Assembly (NCBI GenBank): GCA_037176905.1
Contig: JBBBWG010021111.1
Location: 1 to 64,000, forward strand
Length of the DNA: 64,000 nucleotides
Direction: 5' to 3'
DNA from: Azolla pinnata
Lineage: Eukaryota; Streptophyta; Polypodiopsida; Salviniales; Salviniaceae
In this document: positions 35,519 through 47,961 of the stretch, piece by piece
How the letters are laid out: every line of letters starts with the position of its first letter
Numbering within the stretch: position 1 is the stretch's first letter
Made by a program: the position numbers and the translations under genes
The notes under the pieces: model-generated
Databases searched by the model: none
What the model saw: only the letters and a program-made list of their open reading frames with translations
Told to the model about the DNA's origin: nothing

Positions 35519-37152
35519 TGTCTCTTCTTCGATCCCCGATTCCTGACTTTCCACTCTTCATCTATCCCGTCGCCATCGCTTCAGATCCGCCATCGCATCG
35601 CGCTGGATCGCTCCGTTGACAGCGTCTCGTCCCCTCTCTTATCCCACGCTCTCCCTGTACGTCAGGGAGCTTTAATGGGAGCTCGCCGCTACCATCTTTA
35701 GCTCTTCCATCTTTCCTACGGTCACCCGCCTCCCCCCAAGAAATGGTGCGTCCTTCTCCTTTGGTCTCCCTCCTAAATCTGTCGTTTGGTTCACTGCAGT
35801 TCATGCTAGCACCTTCTCTCGTTGATTGCTGTATCGTTTCTGCCTCAATTCTTTACAATCTCCGAAAATGTGATTCGTTAGTATGGAAATGTTGTTTGAA
35901 CTAAACGATCTCTCGCTCTTATTGATTCAATACCCAAGGATAGTAATAGAATCTATCTATCCATCTTTGTTGCTATGCCAGAAGGTGTCGATGATGAACC
36001 ACCGACAGTTTCCAAATGCAGAATATGTATATACAGATGCCCTGGAAGTGATAAAAATGTTTACTTTTGAACAGTAAGTCGCAGAAGGGATAGAAAAATG
36101 ATAGTTCTCGCTGATGAATGGAACCGTTACATCTGTACAGCATATATAACTCACTAACTCGTAGTATCTTATGTTAATGCTGTTAATTCTTATATATTTT
36201 CATGGATATGTGTTATATATTCTCATTTTGTTTGGTCAAAAAGGAATGCAAGCTACTATTTCTGCATTGAATTGATCATATCTGCAATGATTCATGTGCA
36301 ATCAGTATTTCTAAGTTTGTACATTTTGTAAGTGTTGAAGGGCTCATTGCTTATGGCTATTTGATGTTTTGCAGTAGTGCAATGGTTTGCATTGTAAGAG
36401 GAAGAGGGAGAAGGAGAGGGAGAGGGGGAGGCATCATCTCATGAAATGAATGATCAGTTCTTGACAAGATAAGAATAGGATGCCTGTTGCTAATCATTAC
36501 TCATAATCATATTGAAGATAAGGAAAAGATCACCCTCCAGGAGATTAAAATAAAGTATATATATTCAAATAATTTTTTATGTCCTATACTCCCCCCTATC
36601 AAAGTGTGCTAAGGTCTTCAATGCCAAACAAGTGAGTCGTTGGTCTTAGATCAATTATAGGAAAACTTTGCAAGTAAAAATTTTAACAAGATTTAGAATT
36701 TGAGAGTATAATGAGGTCATTGACATAGACAGCAACAACAACAAAGCTAGACCAGGTTTCGTAAGGTGGAACATTCGAAATCCAGCTACTTTCATCATCA
36801 CACTAAAGGTGTCTTTTTTATTTGAGTTCGTTAACTTGTGAGAAACCTCAAGTGACGACATATGCCTTGTTGAAGATTGGACTGTCTTAAACATTTTTTT
36901 GAAGAAAGAGAGCCCATCTATCTCTTAATATTTCACTAATGTATTAGGGTGTTCAATTAGAGGTTATGGCTTGGTTGTGATTCTATTGCTTCTTCAATTA
37001 CTTTTCAGAGTCTAATCACATGAGTGCTGCTTCTACTGAGAAAATATTGTCATCACTTTGTCATATTGCTCTTAAAGTCCTTCAAGGTCATAATTTACAT
37101 AGTAAGGTCAGTAGTACTATAGCTTTGTACAGCGGATCATTCTTCTAGTTAT
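35519..37152 (+). repeat. Inverted duplication, arm B (copy of myosin XI 5' end)
   Basis: Plus-strand copy of arm A. It keeps the leader, the small uORF (35675-35701), the ATG plus donor (ATG at 35743-35745 followed by GTGCGT) and intron 1 sequence. Homology ends near 37152, before the place where exon 2 would be, so no motor-coding sequence is carried. Between about 36440 and 36850 extra DNA is present that arm A lacks, including a copia fragment. The arm ends ~160 bp before the start codon of the next plus-strand gene (37311). Confidence 0.88.
36440..36850 (-). mobile_element. Ty1/copia fragment (RT region) inside arm B
   Basis: On the minus strand, about 36700-36755 reads like the catalytic block of a copia reverse transcriptase (VVVAVYV..LIILSN). 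A G-rich GATAGGGGGGAGTAT near 36583-36600 resembles a polypurine tract. The fragment is short, lacks the rest of the element and is broken. Arm A has no equivalent, so it inserted after the inverted duplication or was lost from arm A. Boundaries are approximate. Confidence 0.55.
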
Positions 37153-37310
37153 ATGTTTTTAGGCAAGGCAATTTGTTAAATTTGAAAATTGGAAGGGTAT
37201 TTTGGTAAATAAGTGTGTATTCTGAATTTTTTGTGTGAAAGAGTTTGATGATGATACCCAAGTAGCGAAGAAGCAACACACTAATTGGAGATCTCTAGAA
37301 AAAGAACAAC

Positions 37311-40300
37311 ATGGGCGGGTTAGCCTTGATCCTGGAGCTCCAAGGATCCTCTTCTTCATCATCCCTTTCAGCGAAGCACATTACATTACTACACTCAGCT
37401 GGATCTCTTTGTGCTCTCTCTGCAGCTACCTCTGCAGCTTCACTCTATGGCTTCCTTCCTCCTATCTTCGATCCTTTGTCAAGGTTTTTCCCAACTTTTT
37501 TGTTTTGCACTCAACCACTTGTTTTTTTCTTTCTTCTTATGCAACGTTCTTTTTTCTGGGAGTTGCTTCTAATTTCACACTTTTTGTCCATCATTCTGGA
37601 TATGTACAAAATCATTCAAGATAGGAAGGACTGAAAAGAATTGACTGCTGATGGTCTGTATGGTTTGATTATGCAAGCAAGTAGGGTCTATGTGGTTGAT
37701 ATTTGAGTTATGGTTCTGATATTTTCTGTTATGAAAAGAACGAACATTAGAAGCTTGCAATGCTTATAGTTATATTGTAGTATTATACAAAAAGAATAGG
37801 GTTTGAAAGCTCTTCTGAATGCCACTGGTTTTCGAAATTGATATATCCTTAAAATCTTCATCTCTCATGAATATAAAAATTAGTTATATCTAAATGATTC
37901 AAGATCGCTACATGTATCTATTTTTACCTTGTTGGTTATAATTGGAAAAGTTTATGAAACAATTGTCGTCAAAAGTGTAACATTCTTCAGTACAATAACG
38001 AACATATTGCCGGGATCTAGGAGTCATTGTTCTGAGAATTGAAATTTCCTGATTCAGTTTCTTACCCATATTTCTAGACTAGCCTTACAATAGGAGATTG
38101 GTTGATTGTCATGCTGAAAATAGAAAGATCACCTACTGGCAATCTGTTCTTCTCCTCATCCTCACAGAAGGAAACTTTGTGCCTATCCCATCTCACAATT
38201 GGCATGTTCTGTTTTCAGGCATTTGACTGCACCTACAGCATATTGTGAAGAATTTCATGACAGGGAGACTGATATAGAAGACCGGAAAGCCAGAAGATAT
38301 GAAGCTGGGTTTTCATACAGTAAACCACTTTTCGAGAAGGAATATAGAGTGACACTTAGGCCTATGTTCTCTGCATTTAGTCCGGGAGCCCTAACATTGA
38401 CATTTACAAGGGCCTTATTACTAAATTTTCAACCAATAGTGGAGGCATACGTACTGCGCCTCAAGCCAGAGGACGAAGATGATTTTGAGGAAGAGCAACC
38501 AGCAGCACATGAGCCTATTGACTATGAGGCAGCTTTAAAAGGTACCGGATGGACGGCATTCCGGGAGGTACGTGACCTTGCATAGTGCCATAGCTTATGA
38601 ATCAAAGAAATATAATAGATTGCATGTGGGTAAGAGAAGTTTATAGTTGATAGAGTTGCAATGCAGAGAAGTATAGAGACATTCGGCCTAAGTAGTAAGG
38701 TACTTGCTTAACATTCTGAGTCGAGATGGACTGAAACTTATGTTTTACAACTTCAATGTGGAGAGAGGGGTATTTGTGGTACAAAAAGCACCTTCAGTGC
38801 CAGATGCTAATGCCATTTGACTTGCTGATGACGAAGGGTGTTGTTGCTAGATCTTCATAATCCCTTCGAGTGTGCTTGTTGAGCCCCTACTGAGGAAAGT
38901 TGTGATGGTTTGTCGATGATGTTCTGTGGTATCTATAATGAGCCCCTTAAAATTCTCACTGGAGCTATCTATAATGAGAGAGGGAAAAATGCCTTCATCT
39001 AACCTTTTTCTCCATCATATTTGAAGTACCATAATGTGCCTGTGAATGAATGTGGCATGTTTTTATCCCTCTGATGGAAGTAGGCTGGCTATTGTGTGCA
39101 GTCTCAAAGTCTTCAGGCACCCCAAAAACTGGTATATATATTGGGACTGTATTCAGCCTAGAAGACTCTCTATGTTTACTAGCTTGTATACTAGATGGAC
39201 ATGCACATAGCAGCAGTATAGCCCTTTCTTTTTTTACCTGATCATTCAGGAAATACTTTGATATCCAAAGTCTTGTTGAAAAGACGTGTACTCTTGGATA
39301 GGACAATAAATTGTGATGCACATTCAGTGCAATGGTTCTCCATGTCAAGCTCTGCCTGGTATATTTGACACATCCTATATTCTGTAGGTACATCTTTGTA
39401 TCTTTTGATGTCAATGTAAGAAAGACTCGAGCTGTGCATGAGCCTATGTTTTGATAATATCAATGATATAGTTCATCATCTGAAGGAATATACTGGTGCA
39501 CACAGATGATGGTGGCAATAGAATTCCATCCTTGCCCTCATAGTCAAAAATCCTCCTAGGGCCGAGAGAGTGATACCTGGTTTTAATTATTTTATTGATA
39601 TTAGGGTTTATTACTGTAGAGCTGGTACATGCGTGGCATATTTAAATGATGGGATCTTAACATTACTAAAAAGCTACTTCAGTCATAAATTTGTCTCTGC
39701 AGTTGCATCATTTCTGGCATACATGTCATGAATACAAAACACAAGGACCACTGTGCATAAGACATGTGAAAAGGCCCCAAACATTCTGTAAGAAGGATTT
39801 TTTGGACGTCATTATGATTAATCGCAATCACATGTGACACAGCAGGCTTACCTCAAATCATCTTTCTGATCATGGACACAAATGCTTCCTTTTTAATCTC
39901 CTACATCATGGCTATGCCTGAGCTATCTTAACTCTGAAAATGAAGAATAGGGTTTCTATTTACGATATAAAAACATAGAAACATTAGAGATTTTTGAAGG
40001 TGCATATCCTTTTGGTCAGTCTCCTCACAACCTTCCCTTTATAGAGCCAGTGCATCCATTGATTGCTAGTCCAAGATGCTTCTAGGTGCGAACACTTCCA
40101 GTATACTACTATGAAAATATCGAATCCATATCCATGTCAGCCATGTTTTCTTCTTGTGTAGGTACTCAACTTTTCCATAAGAAGGATCCATCTCTGGTGA
40201 AGAGTCTGTTGTTCTGAAAAATTAAGTTTGAAATGGTTGTCAATGGATGTTTTTTGCATATCAAAACGAAGTTGACATGTTATATTAAAGATGATGCACT

Positions 40301-42323
40301 TGGTGTCTTTTGTTCTATTTGTTCTCATGCCTTAGGTTACTGTTGTGACAACGCGCCGCCTATTAGAGCGAATTGTGCTGCATAATGTTTCCAAGAGGAC
40401 CACATGGAAATTACTAAAAGGTCTTAACTCTGAATGTTTGCAACTAGGAAAATACTGATCCCATTTCTTGTTTTTCATTTGTAACTGTGTCCTTCTAGTG
40501 TATGCAGATTCACGGCTATTCTTACTTAAAAAAAATATTTTTGCAGATCTCCAAAGATCTGCAGAGAGAAAAGCGTTGCGCTTTGACTCAAAGTTTGAGC
40601 TTTTCTTTGGTGTTACGAAAACAACATTCAGGGGTAAGAGAACTCCTTGTTCTGTGGTTCTACACTCAATTATTTTGTTTCCTTACTAACACTCAGTTTG
40701 CTAGTGGGTTGCTCACTCTGAGGCAAAACACACAAAGAGAAATGTATGAAGTGCCTGAATCGAATGGTTTGGTACTGAAAATACTGAGTGTTAAACAGAG
40801 AATAGTGAAATGCCACCTCCCTGAATTAAAAGATGTACACTGCATGACGATGACAGGACATGCTGTGGCAATGGCGGCTAGCTGGTTGGTGCAACTGATT
40901 TTTGATATTTACAAATGTGTTTGGAATGTATATCACCGTAAGAGGAAAGTACAGGAAGGGAATACAAAAGGATACTATGAAGTAGAGGTCGACGAGCTCA
41001 TTAAATTGTGGAGGAAGGTGGTTGGGAACACATTGAAATGTGGAGCAGCCCTTGCACTAGCGTCGGTTGGTGCAGGTGCAGGTGCCACCATAGTTCGGCC
41101 GGCACTTGGCCAATGGATTGGTAATTCTTTTCATTTTCACCATTCTTTAACGCTCTTTTATGTATAGCTATATTTATTGTTTAGGCATGAAAGCATGAGA
41201 ATATGTATTTTCATGTTTGGTCTTATAGGTCATTTTGGTTGCTTAATAGACGTTTATATAACTTTCTTTGTATTTTTAAAGTTTGAACTTATTTATCGTC
41301 TCTTCCGTATTCTCCTTTTTTCTTTCACAAGCAGTTTGCTTTCATCATTTTTCTGCAGTTTTCATTTCTTCATGTTGCTATCAATCTTCTTGTACATTTT
41401 GCATTAAAACTCATGCTGCTTCTTTTTTCCTTTTTCTTATTTCTTAACTCATGCTGTTTTCCTTTCACACTTTGGAGTTTTATCGCACATTTCTGTTTTG
41501 TTGTACTTTGATTAATTCGTGCCCTTTCAGGATTTCTGGTTTAGGTTCTGAAACATTCATTTGCTTCATTTTCTGACTTGTTTGCTCAGATTTGATCCCA
41601 ATTTTATCCTTAAAGAGTAGTCAGCTTAGTTATTTCACTCGAACTGATTCCGTTCCTTCACCTTATCCAAGCCTATTTTTGCTTAAGATTTCTTCTTCAC
41701 GCGAACTGATTCCTTTCCGTCACCTTCTTAAGATTTGAGAGCCGATAATGCAATATGCTACTTGGGATGGGCATCATATATTTTTGTTTTTTACTTGGAA
41801 CATGTTTTTTTCCCTGTTTTGTCCTTGACATATAATCTTATTTACTTTCTTCACTCGCAAATTGTTTTCCTCATTCACTCTAAATTATCTTTCTCGCTTT
41901 TCTCTTGAAGTAAAACAGATCTTTGTTATCTTTCTACCTTGCGTCATTTTTTACTTTCAATTCTGTCCATGGTTCTACCTTAGTTTTCTTTCCTTCAGAT
42001 CCTTCACCGTTCCTCATTGTTGTCTGTCAAATTTGAGTTCTTTCAGTGTGGACTGACTGACTCCTGTTCTTTCTTTGCTTTGAAGGACTCTTTCTTTTCT
42101 TCTCTTTTCTTTCTGTAACAATGTCCGCTCTTTACTTGAAACTCAGATTCTCTGTATTTAATGGTGTCCATTGCTAGGAATTTTATTTATGTACACTGTC
42201 TGTCCTTGGGTGCATTCTTTTGCAGGTTGTATGGTTGGAGAGACTGCTGGTGCTATAGGGATGGGTGTATTGATAGATCCATGGGTCATCTTTGGTTCTT
42301 TCAATTCCTTAGAAGTAGATTAG
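37311..42323 (+). CDS. Conserved membrane protein, possibly Tim17/22/23-like (function unknown)
   Basis: Six exons join in frame: 37311-37483, 38219-38567, 40336-40420, 40547-40633, 40857-41120, 42226-42323 (phases 2,0,1,1,1), giving 351 aa. The N-terminus is Ser/Ala-rich (MGGLALILELQGSSSSSSLS, SLCALSAATSAASLYGFLPP) and could be an organelle signal or membrane segment. The middle is soluble and acidic (EDEDDFEEEQPA), followed by TTRRLLERIVLHNVSKRTTW. The C-terminus has two Gly/Ala-rich hydrophobic stretches (CGAALALASVGAGAGATIV and GCMVGETAGAIGMGVLIDP) that recall Tim17/Tim22/Tim23-type membrane helices. I believe similar unnamed proteins exist in other plants, but the family call is tentative. 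An in-frame stop at 37296-37298 supports the ATG at 37311. The promoter area overlaps inverted arm B, so expression might be driven by myosin-derived DNA. Confidence 0.75.
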
Positions 42324-43389
42324 GAAGAAATCTTGCTCTTGATTTCCAGCATTTATCTCTCCCTTCGATTGAAGGTTCTCGAGAAAAGTTTTTTGTTTTG
42401 TTTGAGCCTTTTCTCAATTGAAAGAATGGAAGGTTCAAACCAATTTATGCACTGATGGCTCGTTTCAGAGGGGGAGAGAGAGAGAGAGAGAGAGCTCTCT
42501 ATTTTATGCCTTGCTGGTGAAGGCTGAGCTAGTCTTTTGATTGATTATGGCATTTTAAACTCTCTGATACAGAGTTGATACACTCAAAATAACTAGATAA
42601 ATTGAGCCGAAGTTATAATGAAACGTTCAAGCATACGTTGCTGATTTACTTTAGTCTTTGTCAACCAAATTGTCATTTCTAAATGCCTCAAGTAATGAGT
42701 TCTTTTATGTGTAAGGCAAATTCTATGAAAAATCATTTGTATGAAGATTCGCGGCATCAAAATGACGGTTTTATAGTTACCGTGTATTTGATGATGAAAC
42801 CAGTGACTTGAGTTCTTTTCCACAATTGGACTGGTAATAACGAGCTTTCTTGTTTTAATGAGTTTTAGGCATATGAAGGTCTATATAACGAATTTCATAA
42901 GTGCAAAGCAAATGTGAGGTTACGAGTAGTTTTGAGTTAGCTTCTGTGCTCTAGAATCATGACATTTCAAACAATCAAACATGTGGGAATGAATATGTGA
43001 TGTGCTCGCAACCCTAAACCCTAAATCGGTTGAAGAGGAACGATCAGCACAATTCAGTCCAAATGCTAATCAGGTCTGATCGGAGTACAAAAGTGTCATA
43101 AAAAAGAGGAACGAAATTTATGCTTCACTTGTTTACACATAGCATCATACACCCTAAACCCTAAACCCTAAACCCTAAACCCTAAACCCTAAACCGTAAT
43201 CTGAAACATATTAAACCCCAAACCCTAGGCTGATGCTCTTGGTTAGGGCATGGATTCTGCAGAACGCAGAAAGCAAGAAAAAGCAAAAAGCAAACAGCAC
43301 AAAAACGAGAAGAAGAAGAAGAGAGAGAGAGAGAGAGAGAAGCAGCAACAACAAGAAGAAAAGCTCCAACGCAGGGGAACGAGAAAGCC
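42324..43389. other. Intergenic stretch with telomere-motif cluster before TMEM208
   Basis: Contains the 3' region of the preceding gene, a GA run (42473-42494), and at 43150-43225 six CCCTAAA units plus degenerate ones, with a further pair near 43012. The cluster lies ~170-240 bp upstream of the TMEM208 ATG, where such telo-boxes often sit in plant promoters of housekeeping genes. A purine-rich leader (AGAAGAAGAAGAGAGAGAG, 43308-43340) precedes the ATG. Confidence 0.7.
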
Positions 43390-45495
43390 ATGGCTAACCA
43401 GGCAGCGAAGAAGCGAAAGGAGGAGAATTCCCGCCATCTCCGCCTCCTTCAACGCCTGATCCTTGCTTCAAACGTGAGTCTCTGCCTATCTTCCGTTTTT
43501 TTTTTCTTTTTTCCCACAATGGGTGATTCTACGTCTGTACATCCATCCATTCTGCGTGCATCTGTCTCTCCCTCCGGCACGTCTTTGTATATATGTGATC
43601 TTATCGGGATGAGAAGGTACCAGAGAGAGAAGGCCAATGGGGTAAATTACCCTGTGATCGGTGACCTTAGTAGTGGTTTAGCAGATCTGTTGATTATATG
43701 AGCGATGTAATAGGATTGGAAATCGATGTTTTGTTCTCGTAGCAGTTATGATTCACGCAAGGACTGGTTTGTATACTACGGAAGGGTTACTATTCTTTTT
43801 GGTGGGATTCTAGTCCTCTTTTTTTAACTGGTGTGCCTTGTCGGCTATGGCTTCCTGCATTTTCAATGATGAGCTAAATCTCCTCTTTTTCCCCTGATGG
43901 TTTGAAGACAACATCAAGAATGTCTAAAGCAAGCTTCATATTTGAGCTATGAAACAATGCCACATCAATGGCCCTGTGTCCTCAAGCATGTGTACAATTT
44001 TTTGGATGATATTTTATTATGCCGTGCTGATTGTGTTCTCCACTCTTCCCCAGCTTTTGTAATCGACCTGCAAATATGGTTGTCAAAGTATTAATTTTGA
44101 GAGGTTTACATATCCGGTTTCATTCGCAGGGCATCTACATCCTCATAAGGCTTATCGTTTTCTATTCATCATTTACATGGAAGCACTGGATTGGTTTGTT
44201 GATCAGCTCCGGGGCCTACAAATTTACCTATGATCAGATCTCTGGCATGGCAAAACCAGCATATGATGATAGTGGTGAGCTTATTGATGGGGGCTCTGAT
44301 ATGAAAGCTGGTGGTCTTTGCAGGTAAATTTTGTGCCTTCCTTTCAATGCAGTCAGTAAATACTCAGAGTAGATATAAAATGCTAAGTTTTCTTTTGATA
44401 CTGCAGTTATCTGCATGATGTCCTGTACATCACAATTTTCGTGCAGTTAACGTCCATCGTTTCAGATAAATTCTGGTTGGTCTACCTAGTGGTACGCTTT
44501 CTTGAAGTTTCTGAATGAAGTTTGAATTGTTGTTTCCCTGGAGAATGTATTCCCTTTGTTCTTTACTATAAAATTTTAGAACGTTGCTTCAATGCTCAAG
44601 AAAAAGATCCCAGTTGATCTCTTTTGTGACACATCCGTCAGAAATGCTTAATCCTTTTCTTTTTCCGAATCTCAAGTATTGGTATTTGATTAGTAAACAG
44701 GGTGATCATGCCCGCTGCTATGGCCCTGATTGCCTAATTTTCTTTCGCTCGTACAAAGATGTGGTATGCATTTACAACTGTTGAAACATGAAGTTGGAGA
44801 TAACCATTCCATCCTGGATATATGGAACTGAATGTTAAGTTCATTGAAACATTATGCATATGATATATGGAGGCAACTATACGTGTAGGCCGAGGATTAT
44901 GAAATCCTAACTAGTCCAGCATGTAACCAATATGAATCTCTACCTTGGTTTAATGTGAGGGTATGCATTCAATCCATTTATACCTTGTCCTCATCTCGAG
45001 TTAAAAGGGATAGTTTATGCTGACTGAACTGGGAGTTAGAACACATTTAGCGATCTGGAAACTATTTAGGAATAGCAGGGCGGATACTGTTGTAAATAAC
45101 AAAGAAACGAAAGACCACCATATGATTGTTTAGATGCTATGTATCTATATGTGATGGTAATCTTTATGCTTTGAAGCTATTCTTGATGTTGATGGTGCCT
45201 GACAGATTCCGATTTTCGCCTTGTACAAGCTTTGGCAGCTAGTGTTATACCCCTTTATATTCCAAGGGTCTTCAACGGTAATCATCTGTTTGTGGATCTT
45301 TGATACTGACCGTTGTCATGTCAATGCTATGTGTATCATCAAAGTATTTGAAATGTAACAGTTCAGAACCGGTTCTGATGCAAAAGTTGTTTCTTTTGTT
45401 GTCAGGAGTCGGAAGATGAAAAGGCCAAACGAAAAAGAGAAAAGATGGAGAGGAAAGCTACACGGGTGAAATTTTCAAGGGCAAGAAATCGTTAG
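43390..45495 (+). CDS. TMEM208: TMEM208/SND2 homologue, ER membrane protein
   Basis: Small ER membrane protein of the SRP-independent (SND) insertion route. Exons 43390-43473, 44130-44323, 44407-44491, 45206-45277, 45406-45495 (phases 0,2,0,0) give 174 aa, the usual family length. It starts MANQAAKKRKEENSRHLRLL with the family's basic N-terminus. Hydrophobic segments: IYILIRLIVFYSS followed by FTWKHWIGLLISSGAYKF; then VLYITIFVQLTSIVSDKFW with VYLVIPIFALYKLWQLVLY. The loop SGMAKPAYDDSGELIDGGSD is diagnostic. It ends in the charged tail EDEKAKRKREKMERKATRVK. The start is set by the basic family N-terminus right after a purine-rich leader. Confidence 0.94.
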
Positions 45496-47236
45496 CCTTG
45501 CGCTTTTCAAATGTATAACATGCCCGATTTTTGAACCTGACAAACATGTTTCTGAGGTGCAAACCATTTTATTGTTCCCGGAGACGGTGGAATTGTAATG
45601 CTCAAGTGTTCTTTCAGATGCGACTTTGAAGGAACCGAAATCTAGTGTGGGCATGTACATGGCATGGTTGTATTGAAATATATCAGGTTGCAACGCCTGT
45701 TCATAATGAGTAATATTCAAATTGTAGTTTCAGATGGAATGGAATTATGGTCGTAGTTCTCTTTGACCAAATCCCTTAGATCCGCAGAACATGCTCTACT
45801 TATATAAACCTAAGCTAAGACCATGGAGTAGGTCTACCATCTCCTTTTGAATGATATGCAAGGTACCTTGGGAAGGGTTTCTTCTTCGCATCATCATTCG
45901 ATATCTATTATAGTGATTATATCTATTGTTCATGACAGCTCAAGCTTGAGCTGAAGCAGGAATCCAAGTTCACAGGTAATCTCTTATTTAGGTAATGTTT
46001 TAACTAATGTAGTTCTAAAAGTCATACAATTATTCTACTCGGAGGATATTAAACATATCATAGAAAGGAGGATGGAATTCTCCTGGTAAGCTCTCTGAAA
46101 GGCTTTCTTGACGTACGAATCGTGTGCAAAGATATGCAAGCCGGATACAAGAAGTAAACAATACAAGATTTTTCCAGAGCTGTTGAAAGATAAGGTAGCA
46201 TAACCCCTGTAGATTCTCTTATATTTTGCATGGGATGCACATACCTTTGGATTGTTCCCATTTGCTTGAGTATGCCATTAAGCCCACCAAATACAATATT
46301 GCTTTCCTGACAAGCCCTCATCAACCTCCCATTGCTGTTCTGTCTAATGATGCTCTTTCAAGTGAGCTTTTGATCAAGCAAGGGATCAATTGAAATATCG
46401 TGTTTCAGTATTGTTTTGCTTTTGTCTTTTGCACTGTCGTGGAGGCATTTTGGACTGATCTGCTTCTAACAATTGAGAAGCGTATATGTATGTATGTATC
46501 TATTACAGGTGTCCACAGAAAACCTGGATTCGGTATTCGGAAACACCGCAAAAAGAAGCTGAAATGTCTGTGGGCAGATTGTGTGCCATATGAAGGCATT
46601 CAACGGAACATCGTCACATGATTCCAAGTGATTTAGACAAAACTGGTGGCGCTATCTATGGTTTAACATGCATGGATCACCCGATCAGTTAGGCCGTTTG
46701 CTGTTCGGAAGCTGTTTCAAAGTATTTTAAGACCTCCTTTCCAGCTTTCTCTGGTAACGGCAGAAGATATATAGCAACCGATGATCGAGTGATGCCAAGT
46801 CGATAATTACGGTCTGATTTTTGGAAACGGATCGAAGACAAAGTTTTGACTCGATCGTTGACGAGTCCGATTATCATCCCAAATGGGGCTTGGTACGATT
46901 CGGTTGAGGCATATGTATGCCATCTGCTTGTCCATCGGTTTCCGGTGGGACATCAGTGTTCAAAACTTGAGCAAATGCTTTCCCAGCTGAATAGCAGCTC
47001 CAGTGGTGCAGCTCTTTAAGAGGTCTTGGGTTCAAATCACAGAATCGGACGTCAGGAGTCGACATCTATCTGGGCGAGAGCTTCAGCAGAGCTTTTGGGC
47101 GGGTTACTCAGACCTCTGATGCATGAATCGGGGATCCGAACCCGAGTCCAGTGACTTCGTTGCCGAGTTCTGGGAAAAGATCTGACATTGCTCGATGCCA
47201 GGGTGGGTGTAAAACCAAACTTGCAAGCCATATATT

Positions 47237-47268
<32 letters not shown>

Positions 47269-47961
47269 ACGGATCAGACGCTTCCACATTTTACAGCTGC
47301 CAAGCTCGTCCTCATGGCGATGACGACGATTAGTGTTGTGAGTATGATTAGGGGAATATAAATCCGCGTGGAAAACATGGCGGTTGCGTATTGGGGCCCA
47401 TGATGATGATGATGATGATGATGATGATGCTGTTCCAATGTATTCAAAGCTGAACTCGAGAGCCCACCATCATTGACAGAGCCCATCCGCAATCGTTGCA
47501 TCACATGTTACGGGGCGGCTAAAAAAGGGAGGCGCATCATCGGGTCATCACCTCAACAAGACACTCGATCGGGGAGACTCAGGGACCTGGAATGGGGGGG
47601 GGAACTCTTGGGGCCCAGGATCGAGATCAACTGGGCGAGTAGTCGATTCATCATAATGTCGTCGGATCAGGCATGTTTCGATGACGAGCGACTGGCGCCG
47701 ATGATGACGAAGATGATGAGGAGGACGACGACGATGCTGATGCAATCGATGGAAGGAAAGGAAAGGAATCGGGATCGGGTGACGCGGGTTCGGGGGAAGC
47801 CGCTGACGAGCCCGAGTCGTGGGCCTCCCGCTGATGCTCGTTGTGACGTAAACGTGGTAGCGTTCGATCCGAGATTCGTCAGAAACCACTTCATCATCAT
47901 CATCATCACCATCATCATCATCTTCCTCTTCTTCTTTTTTCTTCTTCCCTTTTACGCCGTC
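45496..47961. other. Intergenic stretch between TMEM208 and bHLH
   Basis: No supported gene. It contains an AT run (47240-47262), ATG/GAT trinucleotide runs (47400-47428, and 47895-47925 as CAT/ATC) and GC-rich DNA from ~47500. An open frame at 47473-47982 overlaps the end of the bHLH gene on the other strand and looks like a by-product. A tRNA-like patch is listed separately. Confidence 0.55.
46988..47050 (+). repeat. tRNA-like (possible SINE head) sequence
   Basis: TAGCAGCTCCAGTGGTGCAG followed ~25 bp later by GGTCTTGGGTTCAAATCACA resembles the A and B boxes of a pol III promoter. The spacing is shorter than in a normal tRNA and no clean cloverleaf was found, so at best it is a decayed SINE head. 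Confidence 0.25.

Noticed and set aside
33211-36077. Twin 64-codon open frames in the two inverted arms (33211-33405 minus, 35883-36077 plus)
   Set aside because: They look like a conserved small protein, but by eye the DNA is ~76% identical while the residues are only ~61% identical, and small gaps shift the frame locally. This is what drift of duplicated intron DNA gives, not protein selection.
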